Of a stretch of 10,906 bases of DNA, positions 1 through 5,192 are shown one piece after another. The notes below the pieces were generated by a model that worked only from the letters and a program-made list of their open reading frames with translations, searched no databases and was not told where the DNA came from. Both the position numbers and the translations under genes were made by a program. Numbering within the stretch: the stretch's first letter is position 1; every line of letters starts with the position of its first letter. The DNA is from Quadrisphaera sp. GTDB taxonomy: Bacteria > Actinomycetota > Actinomycetes > Actinomycetales > Quadrisphaeraceae. Location of the stretch: positions 1-10,906 of the forward strand of contig JARIBR010000249.1 in NCBI GenBank assembly GCA_029258695.1. The letters run 5' to 3'.

Positions 1-556
1 TCTCGCGCAGCTCGCCGCGCTGCGCGGCCACCGACGCGCCGCCGCCGTCCACCACGCGGTAGCGGCGGCCCCGCAGGACCGTCCGCGCCGCGACGAGGAC
101 CGTCTCGGCGGGGAACGGGACGACGACCTCGCGGTGGACCGGGAGGCGCTCCAGCCGCGCCGGGGTCCGCGGCGGCGGGGTGCGCAGCGCGCGCCAGTGC
201 GCCCTGGTGCGCGGAAGCACGCACCCCACGAGGGAGACGAACAGGAGGATGTAGATCGCCGAGAACCACGGCGAGGTGTACACGTCGAAGCCGGAGAGCC
301 GGTCGATCCAGGGGGCGAGGACGGGGTGGTCCTCCTCGTACTGGGCCACCTGCACGGCGTCGGCGCCGCGCTGCGGGATGATCGAGCCGGGCACCGAGGC
401 CACCGCGAGCAGCAGCAGGAGGAACAGCGCGGTGCGCATCGACGTCAGCTGGCGCCACAGGTAGCGGGCCCAGCCGAGGACACCGAGACCCTTCGGCTGC
501 GAGGTGGGCTCCGGGGCGGAGGCGCCCGGTCGGGCGCCCTCGATGACCGCGCTCAC
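1..556 (-). CDS. resB: Cytochrome c biogenesis protein ResB, N-terminal part
   Basis: ResB is the membrane partner of CcsA in System II cytochrome c maturation; together they move heme across the membrane and attach it to apocytochrome c. The first 185 codons are visible and the window edge cuts off the rest. After a hydrophilic N-terminus (residues 1-37) comes the family hallmark: the TSMRTALFLLLLL membrane segment followed by SVPGSIIPQR (about residues 38-63). A second membrane segment (about 98-114) begins at the SPWF motif and ends GCVLPRTR; a soluble extracytoplasmic region then starts. The GTG start at 556 was chosen because it gives the full N-terminus 19 bases after the ccdA stop, with a GAGGCGG purine stretch upstream. 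It is the last visible gene of the hemL-phosphatase-thioredoxin-ccdA-resB run; a ccsA gene is expected just outside the window. The family assignment is firm; the C-terminal two thirds cannot be judged. Confidence 0.93.
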   Translation of the reverse strand, partial: MSAVIEGARPGASAPEPTSQPKGLGVLGWARYLWRQLTSMRTALFLLLLLAVASVPGSIIPQRGADAVQVAQYEEDHPVLAPWIDRLSGFDVYTSPWFSAIYILLFVSLVGCVLPRTRAHWRALRTPPPRTPARLERLPVHREVVVPFPAETVLVAARTVLRGRRYRVVDGGGASVAAQRGELRE

Positions 557-575
557 CGGGTCACCGCCTCGTCCG

Positions 576-1415
576 TCACAGCACCGTCTCGAAACCGCCG
601 ATGGTGGCCTGGAGCGCGGAGAGCCACGCCGTCCAGACCCCGGTGACCAGCAGGAGACCCACGAGCACGAGCACACCCCCACCGAGACGGCCGAGGGCCA
701 CCCGGTGGCGGCGGATGACGGTCAGCGTGGTCGAGGACCGGCCCAGGCCGGCGGCGACGAGCAGGAACGGGACGCCGAGGCCCACGCAGTAGGCCAGGCC
801 GAGCACCACCCCGCGCCACGGGCTGGCGGCGTCGAGGGCGAGCGCCTGCACGGCGGCCAGCGTCGGCCCCAGGCACGGCGACCAGCCGATCCCGAAGACC
901 ACGCCGAGCAGGGGCGCCCCGGCCAGGCCCGCGGCGGGGCGCCACCGGCTGCGGTGGTCGGACTCGACCGCTGCGCCGAGGCGCCCGGGCAGCCACCGCG
1001 AGCCGCCGAGGAAGAGCAGGCCCATGGCCACCACGACGACGCCGAGGACGCGGGTGACCACGTCGCCGTAGCGGACCAGCGCACCGCCCAGGGCACCGAA
1101 GGCCGCGCCGTAGCCGACGAAGACGACCGAGAAGCCGGCGACGAACAGCAGGGCGCCGGCCAGCACGCGCCCGCGGGGCTCCCCGGCCCTCGCGCCAGCG
1201 CCCGGCCGGGCGGCGCCGGGACCCAGCCCCGTCAGCCCGGTGACGTACCCCAGGTACCCCGGCACCAGCGGCAGGACGCACGGGGAGGCGAAGGAGACCA
1301 GCCCGGCGAGCCCGGCGACGGCCACGGCGACGAGCAGCGGCCCGGACACGGCGGTGGTCGCGAAGGTCGACCCCGTCGAACCGGTGAGGACGTGGGCGGC
1401 GACGGGCACGCTCAT
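576..1415 (-). CDS. ccdA: Cytochrome c biogenesis protein CcdA (thiol-disulfide electron carrier)
   Basis: CcdA is a polytopic membrane protein that carries electrons from cytoplasmic thioredoxin to an extracytoplasmic thioredoxin-like protein, using two membrane-embedded cysteines. The 279-residue product shows both expected sites: SFASPCVLPLVPGYL with Cys46 in the first membrane helix, and GIGWSPCLGPTLAAV with Cys181 in the fourth. About six hydrophobic segments can be read (near 26-49, 86-108, 119-138, 166-188, 202-224, 240-263). A short Gly/Ala/Pro-rich loop (about 62-80) and an Arg-containing loop (about 140-160) lie between helices. The ATG overlaps the stop of the upstream thioredoxin gene in an ATGA junction, which suggests translational coupling. 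An additional non-conserved cysteine is Cys210. Assignment is secure from the two SPC-type motifs and the neighbours. Confidence 0.95.
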   Translation of the reverse strand: MSVPVAAHVLTGSTGSTFATTAVSGPLLVAVAVAGLAGLVSFASPCVLPLVPGYLGYVTGLTGLGPGAARPGAGARAGEPRGRVLAGALLFVAGFSVVFVGYGAAFGALGGALVRYGDVVTRVLGVVVVAMGLLFLGGSRWLPGRLGAAVESDHRSRWRPAAGLAGAPLLGVVFGIGWSPCLGPTLAAVQALALDAASPWRGVVLGLAYCVGLGVPFLLVAAGLGRSSTTLTVIRRHRVALGRLGGGVLVLVGLLLVTGVWTAWLSALQATIGGFETVL

Positions 1416-2056
1416 GCCGGCTCACCAGCCTCGTCCTCGATGACCTCGCGCAGGACGTCGGGGTCCGCGCGGCCGAGGACCCGCGCGGCAGGCCGCCCCT
1501 CACGGTCCAGGACGATGGTCGTGGGGATCGCCTGCGGGCTGGCCAGGCCCTCCAGGGCGAGCACGGCCTCGCCGCTGTCCGCGTCGAGCACCGAGGGGTA
1601 GGGCACGTCGAAGGTGCGCTCGAAGCCCGCTGCCGTCGCGGCGCTGTCCCGGGTGTTGATCCCCACGAAGGAGACGCCCTGGTCGGCGCTCTCCTCGGCG
1701 ATCTCCGCCAGGTCGCGCGCCTCGGCGCGGCAGGGCCCGCACCCGGCGTACCAGAGGTTGAGGACCACGACGTCGCCGCGCAGCGCTGTGACGTCGAGGG
1801 TGTCGCCCTCGACCTCCTCGCCCGTGATCGCCACGGCGTCCCCCCGCTCGGAGGGGGCGATGAGGAGCAGCGAGCCGTCGCCGGCGATGTAGCCCTTCTG
1901 CTCCCCGGCCTGGGCGGCGGGGTCGCTCTGCTCTCCCAGCGAGCACCCCCCGAGCAGGGCGGCCAGGGCGAGCACGCCCGCGCTGGCGCGCAGCCCCCCG
2001 CGCGCGGGCACGCCACCCTGGGCCCTCCGGCCGACCTGGCCGGTGCGCCGCAGCAT
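1412..2056 (-). CDS. TlpA/ResA-like thioredoxin lipoprotein of cytochrome c maturation
   Basis: This is a 214-residue extracytoplasmic thiol-disulfide reductase, the likely acceptor of electrons from CcdA and the reductant for the CXXCH heme-binding cysteines of apocytochrome c. Residues 1-38 form a lipoprotein signal: a basic N-terminus, a hydrophobic stretch AGVLALAAL, and lipobox LGGC with Cys38 as the predicted lipidated residue. The thioredoxin fold carries WYAGCGPC with active-site Cys105 and Cys108, and the cis-proline loop AIPTT at about 177-181. The AlkP/TlpA-type strand VVVLNLWY precedes the active site. The ATG at 2056 lies two bases after the phosphatase stop; a GTG two codons earlier (2062) would overlap that stop as GTGA and is an equally possible start. 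The gene ends in an ATGA overlap with ccdA. It corresponds in position to Rv0526 of M. tuberculosis (comparison from memory of gene order, not an alignment). Confidence 0.93.
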   Translation of the reverse strand: MLRRTGQVGRRAQGGVPARGGLRASAGVLALAALLGGCSLGEQSDPAAQAGEQKGYIAGDGSLLLIAPSERGDAVAITGEEVEGDTLDVTALRGDVVVLNLWYAGCGPCRAEARDLAEIAEESADQGVSFVGINTRDSAATAAGFERTFDVPYPSVLDADSGEAVLALEGLASPQAIPTTIVLDREGRPAARVLGRADPDVLREVIEDEAGEPA

Positions 2057-2058
2057 CG

Positions 2059-2703
2059 TCACGCCCCCGCGATCGGTGAGGCGTCCGCGAGGAGGGCCAC
2101 GGCCGGCTCGCGGTAGGACACGCGCACGATCTCCGCGCCGTCGAAGGTCAGCGTGGTCAGCGAGGCCAGCGAGCAGTCCCGGTGGCGGGGGTCGTGCCAG
2201 AGCCGCCGACCCTGGGCCGCGCGGCGCGCGCACACGATCGGCAGCTGGTGGCTGACCAGCACCGCCTCGTGGCCGCCCGCCCGGGCGGCGGCCTCCCGGA
2301 CGGCGGCGAGCACCCGACCCTGCTGGCGGACGTAGGGCTCGCCCCAGCTGGGGCGGAAGGGGTTGCGGTAGCGGGGCCACAGCCGCGGCGACCACAGCCG
2401 CGCCCGCGCGCCGACCACGTGGTCGCCCTCGAACGAGTTCGCGGCCTCGATCAGGCGGTCGTCGGTTCCCGTCGCCAGGCCGAAGGCGGCGGCCACGGGG
2501 GCTGCGGTCTCCTGGGCGCGCTCCAGGGGGGACGCCACGACCTCGACGACGTCGGCCCCCCGGGCGACGAGGTCGTCGGCGACGACGGCGGCCATGCGGG
2601 CGCCGAGCTCGGAGAGGTGGAACCCCGGCAGGCGGCCGTACAGCACGGCCTCGGGGTTGTGCACCTCTCCGTGGCGCAGGAGGTGGACGTCGGTCAGGCT
2701 CAC
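2059..2703 (-). CDS. Histidine phosphatase family (phosphoglycerate mutase-like) protein
   Basis: The 214-residue product belongs to the histidine phosphatase superfamily. The catalytic core is visible: LLRHGE with the phospho-accepting His11 and Arg10, SPLERAQET with Arg62, the general-acid candidate Glu86 in DRLIEAANSFEG, and the second catalytic histidine His152 in LVSHQLPIV. The region between (about 95-125, Trp/Arg/Pro-rich) probably forms the substrate lid. No signal peptide or membrane helix is seen, so it should be cytoplasmic. The substrate is not known; the family covers phosphoglycerate mutases, phosphatases of sugars, cofactors and nucleotides, and protein phosphatases. It lies between hemL and the thioredoxin gene, the position held by Rv0525 in M. 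tuberculosis. The GTG start at 2703 is preceded directly by GGGAGG with no spacer, a poor Shine-Dalgarno position, and by CATACT six bases upstream; the mRNA may start at the GTG itself. Confidence 0.9.
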   Translation of the reverse strand: MSLTDVHLLRHGEVHNPEAVLYGRLPGFHLSELGARMAAVVADDLVARGADVVEVVASPLERAQETAAPVAAAFGLATGTDDRLIEAANSFEGDHVVGARARLWSPRLWPRYRNPFRPSWGEPYVRQQGRVLAAVREAAARAGGHEAVLVSHQLPIVCARRAAQGRRLWHDPRHRDCSLASLTTLTFDGAEIVRVSYREPAVALLADASPIAGA

Positions 2704-2780
2704 CCTCCCAGTATGGCCGGAGCGCCGGGCCTGCTCGGATGCCGGGCGACGTCCGCGCAGGTCAACGGGCGGCCCACCGG
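2704..2780 (-). other. Intergenic gap between hemL and the phosphatase gene
   Basis: These 77 bases are the only sizeable break in the minus-strand operon. On the plus strand GCCGGGC occurs twice here as a direct repeat, which is not a hairpin. I see no stem followed by a T-run, so there is no convincing intrinsic terminator. A candidate -10 element lies at its downstream end. Confidence 0.5.
2710..2715 (-). promoter_or_regulatory. Candidate internal -10 element for the phosphatase gene
   Basis: The minus strand reads CATACT, one mismatch from the actinobacterial -10 pattern TANNNT, exactly six bases upstream of the GTG start at 2703. That spacing would place transcription initiation at the start codon (a leaderless mRNA). 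No recognisable TTGACA-like -35 is present. The competing view is that GGGAGG, which fills the six-base gap, is a badly spaced ribosome binding site on a read-through transcript from hemL. Confidence 0.3.
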
Positions 2781-4172
2781 TCAGCGTGTGGCCGAGGGAA
2801 CAGCTGCGGCGGCCCGGGCGGCGTGGGGCAGCGCGTCGAGGACCTGGTCGAGGGCCGCGTCGTCGTGCGCGGCGGAGAGGAACCAGGACTCGTACGTGCT
2901 GGGTGGCAGGTGCACCCCGCGCGAGAGCATCTCGTGGAAGAACGCGGCGTAGGCACCCGTGTCCTGGGTGCGGGCGCGCGCGTAGTCGGTGACAAGATCC
3001 CCGACGCGGTCCGGCGTGGCCCCGGTGGCGGTGGTGAGGAACAGGGAGAACATCGAGCCGGCCGAGCCCACCGCGTGCGGCACCCCCGCCGCGAGCAGCG
3101 CTGCTGACGCCGCGTCGCGCAGCGTGGCGGCGGCGGAGTCCACGGCGGCGTAGACCTCCGGGGTGCACTGCCGCAGCGTCGCGAGCCCCGCGGCCGCGGC
3201 GACGGGGTTCCCCGACAGCGTGCCGGCCTGGTAGACGGGGCCGAGCGGGGAGAGCGAGGCCATGACGTCGGCGCGCCCCCCGAACGCCGCCACCGGGAAG
3301 CCGCCGCCCATGACCTTCCCGAAGGTGAAGAGGTCCGGCGCGCTCCTCGCGCCGGGCCCGGCGCCGTCGTAGGGCCCCTCGAGCCCGAACCAGCCCGCCG
3401 GGCCGACGCGGAACCCGGTCATCACCTCGTCGGAGACGAGCAGCGCACCGTGCTCGGCGGTGACGTCCAGCAGCGCGCGGGTGAACCCGGCCACCGGGGG
3501 GACCACGCCCATGTTGCCGGCCGCCGCCTCGGTGATGACGCACGCGATGCGCGGGCCGTGCTCGGCGAAGGCGGCCCGCAGCGCTGCCTCGTCGTTGTAG
3601 GGCAGCACGAGGGTGTCCTGCGAGGACGCGGCGGTCACGCCGGGGGTGTCGGGCAGGGCGAAGGTCGCCAGGCCCGAGCCCGCCGACGCCAGCAGCGCGT
3701 CGACGTGACCGTGGTAGCAGCCGGCGAACTTCACGACCACGTCACGGCCGGTGAAGCCGCGGGCGAGGCGGATCGCGCTCATCGTCGCCTCGGTGCCGGA
3801 GGAGACCAGCCGCACCTGCTCGAGCGGGCCGACGCGCGCGATGAGCTCCTCGGCGAGCGCCACCTCGCCCTCCGACGGCGTGCCGTAGGAGAACCCGCGG
3901 CCCGCGGCGGTGGTGACGGCGGAGACCACCTCGGGGTGGGCGTGGCCGAGGATCATCGGCCCCCACGAGCAGACCAGGTCGACGTAGCGGCGCCCGTCCG
4001 CGTCGAAGAGGTAGGGACCGGCGGCCCGGTCGGTGAACCGCGGCGTGCCCCCCACCGCGCGGAAGGCTCGGACCGGGGAGTTCACCCCGCCGGGCAGGGC
4101 GGCCGACGCCCGGGTGAACAGCTCCGCGGACGCGGGGGCCTCGAACGGGTAGGGCGGGGTCGTGGCGCGCAC
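2781..4172 (-). CDS. hemL: Glutamate-1-semialdehyde 2,1-aminomutase
   Basis: HemL is a cytoplasmic PLP enzyme that converts glutamate-1-semialdehyde to 5-aminolevulinate, the last step of the C5 route into heme, corrin and siroheme synthesis. The 463-residue product shows the family signature throughout: [12 protein letters not shown] (27-37), the [16 protein letters not shown] phosphate-binding region (123-138), GCYHGHVD (151-158), the cofactor aspartate in [10 protein letters not shown] (Asp248), and the PLP lysine in [13 protein letters not shown] (Lys286), followed by [10 protein letters not shown] (314-323). It is slightly longer than the usual 430-440 residues, with extra residues in the loop [15 protein letters not shown] (265-279) and in an Ala-rich C-terminal tail. 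The GTG at 4172 is the first usable in-frame start after the MarR stop and leaves an N-terminus of normal length. Only 11 bases separate it from the upstream MarR gene, so the two are probably co-transcribed. The ribosome binding site (GGGGCG) is poor. Confidence 0.96.
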   Translation of the reverse strand: MRATTPPYPFEAPASAELFTRASAALPGGVNSPVRAFRAVGGTPRFTDRAAGPYLFDADGRRYVDLVCSWGPMILGHAHPEVVSAVTTAAGRGFSYGTPSEGEVALAEELIARVGPLEQVRLVSSGTEATMSAIRLARGFTGRDVVVKFAGCYHGHVDALLASAGSGLATFALPDTPGVTAASSQDTLVLPYNDEAALRAAFAEHGPRIACVITEAAAGNMGVVPPVAGFTRALLDVTAEHGALLVSDEVMTGFRVGPAGWFGLEGPYDGAGPGARSAPDLFTFGKVMGGGFPVAAFGGRADVMASLSPLGPVYQAGTLSGNPVAAAAGLATLRQCTPEVYAAVDSAAATLRDAASAALLAAGVPHAVGSAGSMFSLFLTTATGATPDRVGDLVTDYARARTQDTGAYAAFFHEMLSRGVHLPPSTYESWFLSAAHDDAALDQVLDALPHAARAAAAVPSATR

Positions 4173-4183
4173 CGCCCCAACAT

Positions 4184-4657
4184 TTACTCGGCGGGCGCCC
4201 CGGCGTCCTGGTGGGCCGCCAGCGTGGTCATGATCTCGCCCAGGGCAGCGATCTGCGCGGGGCTGAGGGCGTCGAACAGGTGGCTCCGGACGGACTCCAC
4301 GTGGCGCGGGGCGGCGGCCGCGAGCGCACGGCGGCCCGCCGGGGTCAGCTTCGCGAGCACGCCGCGGCCGTCGCTCTCGCAGGGCCGCCGCTCCACGAGG
4401 CCGCGGGCCTCCAGCCGGGCCGCGGTGTGGGTCAACCGGCTCCGGGAGTGCACGAGCTCGTCGGCGAGCACCGCCATGCGTGCGCGCCCGCCGGGGCTCT
4501 CCGACAGACGTACGAGGAGCTCGTACTCCCCGAGGCTGAAGGCCGGGTCGGCGCCGGCCAGGTCGGCGGCGATCCCCGCCGAGACCCCCTGGGAGGCCGC
4601 GAGATAGGCGCGCCACGCCCGCTGCTCGTCGTCGTCGAGCCACCGCACCTCAGCCAT
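4184..4657 (-). CDS. MarR-family transcriptional regulator
   Basis: This 157-residue protein is a winged helix-turn-helix regulator of the MarR type, normally a DNA-binding dimer that is released by a small ligand or by oxidation. N-terminal helices (1-35) are followed by the domain core: [17 protein letters not shown] (41-57), the recognition helix region [30 protein letters not shown] (61-90), and the wing with [20 protein letters not shown] (91-109). Cys93 in the wing is its only cysteine; a cysteine here is frequent in actinobacterial relatives, so it is not evidence of redox sensing. A C-terminal dimerisation helix follows (about 118-150). It lies 11 bases upstream of hemL in the same direction and is divergent from a cupin-MMPL pair, so it could control either side or only itself. 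The ATG at 4657 has no Shine-Dalgarno sequence, but a TAGCCT -10 candidate ends six bases upstream. Confidence 0.92.
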   Translation of the reverse strand: MAEVRWLDDDEQRAWRAYLAASQGVSAGIAADLAGADPAFSLGEYELLVRLSESPGGRARMAVLADELVHSRSRLTHTAARLEARGLVERRPCESDGRGVLAKLTPAGRRALAAAAPRHVESVRSHLFDALSPAQIAALGEIMTTLAAHQDAGAPAE

Positions 4658-4663
4658 GGCACC

Positions 4664-4669
4664 AGGCTA
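4664..4669 (-). promoter_or_regulatory. Candidate -10 element for a leaderless MarR transcript
   Basis: The minus strand reads TAGCCT, matching TANNNT, with the six-base spacer GGTGCC before the ATG at 4657. No Shine-Dalgarno sequence is present, which fits initiation of the mRNA at the ATG. A weak -35 candidate, CTGGCG (three matches to TTGACA), lies upstream with a 17-base spacer. The same hexamer at the same distance precedes the cardiolipin synthase gene. Confidence 0.45.
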
Positions 4670-4716
4670 AGGCCGCCGCTCGGGGCCGCCAGCTGCGGCG
4701 CGTGCCACGGCTGCAC

Positions 4717-4726
4717 GCACCGGTGC
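4717..4726. promoter_or_regulatory. Palindrome in the MarR/cupin divergent region, possible operator
   Basis: GCACCGGTGC is a perfect 10-base palindrome in the 95-base region between the divergent MarR and cupin genes. MarR proteins often bind palindromes in such positions. A short GCCGC/GCGGC inverted repeat lies nearby at 4685-4699. Palindromes of this length occur by chance in GC-rich DNA, so this is only a candidate. Confidence 0.25.
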
Positions 4727-4752
4727 CGGCAGGAGGTGCCACCATCGTCGCC

Positions 4753-5073
4753 GTGACGAGCATCCGCACGAGCACCGATCACACCGACCGCCCCGAGCCC
4801 TCCGACATCACGAGGGTGGCGTCCGCGCTGACCACCGAGGGCTGGCTGGAGGCTGACGCCTGGAGCGCCGAGCCCGACCAGCACTACCCCCCGCACGCCC
4901 ACCGCTACGGCAAGGCGGTGGTCTGCGTGCGGGGCTCCATCGTCTTCACCACCGAGGAGACGCTCCTCGTGCTCGACGCCGGTGACCGCGCGGAGCTGGA
5001 CGCCGGCACGGTGCACGAGGCGGTGGCCGGCTCCGAGGGGGCTGTGTGCGTGGAGGCCCGCGGCCGGCGCTGA
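4753..5073 (+). CDS. Small cupin-fold protein
   Basis: A single-domain cupin of about 106 residues; its substrate or ligand is unknown. Counting from GTG 4753, motif 1 reads YPPHAHRYGKAVVCVRGS with potential metal ligands His48 and His50 and the turn glycine Gly61; motif 2 reads LDAGDRAELDAGTVHEAV with His88. The glutamate normally found four residues after the second histidine is Lys54, and the motif 2 proline is Asp83, so metal binding may be altered; a lysine at this place occurs in other small bacterial cupins as I recall them. Start choice is uncertain. A perfect AGGAGG (4731-4736) lies 16 bases before this GTG, too far for normal use, but seven bases before an in-frame ATC at 4744; a GTG at 4702 would add 17 residues but has no ribosome binding site. 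It is divergent from the MarR gene and precedes the MMPL gene by 119 bases on the same strand. Confidence 0.78.
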   Translation: MTSIRTSTDHTDRPEPSDITRVASALTTEGWLEADAWSAEPDQHYPPHAHRYGKAVVCVRGSIVFTTEETLLVLDAGDRAELDAGTVHEAVAGSEGAVCVEARGRR

Positions 5074-5192
5074 CCGCCCGCGCCCCGCTCCCGCCCCGCT
5101 CCCCGCTCCCGCCCTGCGGCCGGCCCCGTCGTCGGCCGCCCCCCCCCGACGGGCACCGCGCCCGACGACCCCAGCGAGCTCCCGGAGGACCC
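5074..5192 (+). other. C-rich gap between the cupin and MMPL genes
   Basis: The first half is an almost pure pyrimidine tract of imperfect CCCCGCTCCCG-type repeats (about 5081-5114). It is followed by an inverted repeat, CCCGTCG (5125-5131) with CGACGGG (5147-5153), whose loop holds a run of nine C (5139-5147). There is no T-run after the stem, so it is at best a weak terminator or attenuator. I see no TANNNT promoter element here. The MMPL ribosome binding site is at the right end. Confidence 0.5.
5184..5188 (+). promoter_or_regulatory. Ribosome binding site fixing the MMPL start
   Basis: GGAGG ends four bases before the ATG at 5193. It is the only good Shine-Dalgarno sequence near the N-terminus and rejects the longer in-frame extension back to 5046, which overlaps the cupin gene. 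Confidence 0.75.

Noticed and set aside
504..1601. Long plus-strand open frame antisense to ccdA and the thioredoxin gene
   Set aside because: Its translation is low-complexity (Gly, Arg, Glu, His, Gln rich) with no recognisable domain, while the minus strand encodes CcdA with both conserved cysteines. It is a GC-rich shadow frame.
2731..2755. Repeated GCCGGGC in the hemL/phosphatase gap as a terminator
   Set aside because: The copies are direct, not inverted, and no T-run follows.
4181..4186. TAAATG overlap that looks like a coupled ATG start for hemL
   Set aside because: The ATG at 4183 is out of frame with HemL; the in-frame start is the GTG at 4172.
3450..4607. 385-codon plus-strand frame antisense to hemL and the MarR gene
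   Set aside because: It crosses two clear genes on the other strand and shows only Arg/Gly/Ala-rich sequence with no motif.
5046..5192. N-terminal extension of the MMPL frame into the cupin gene
   Set aside because: The extension translates the C-rich gap into Pro/Arg-rich sequence, and GGAGG fixes the start at 5193.
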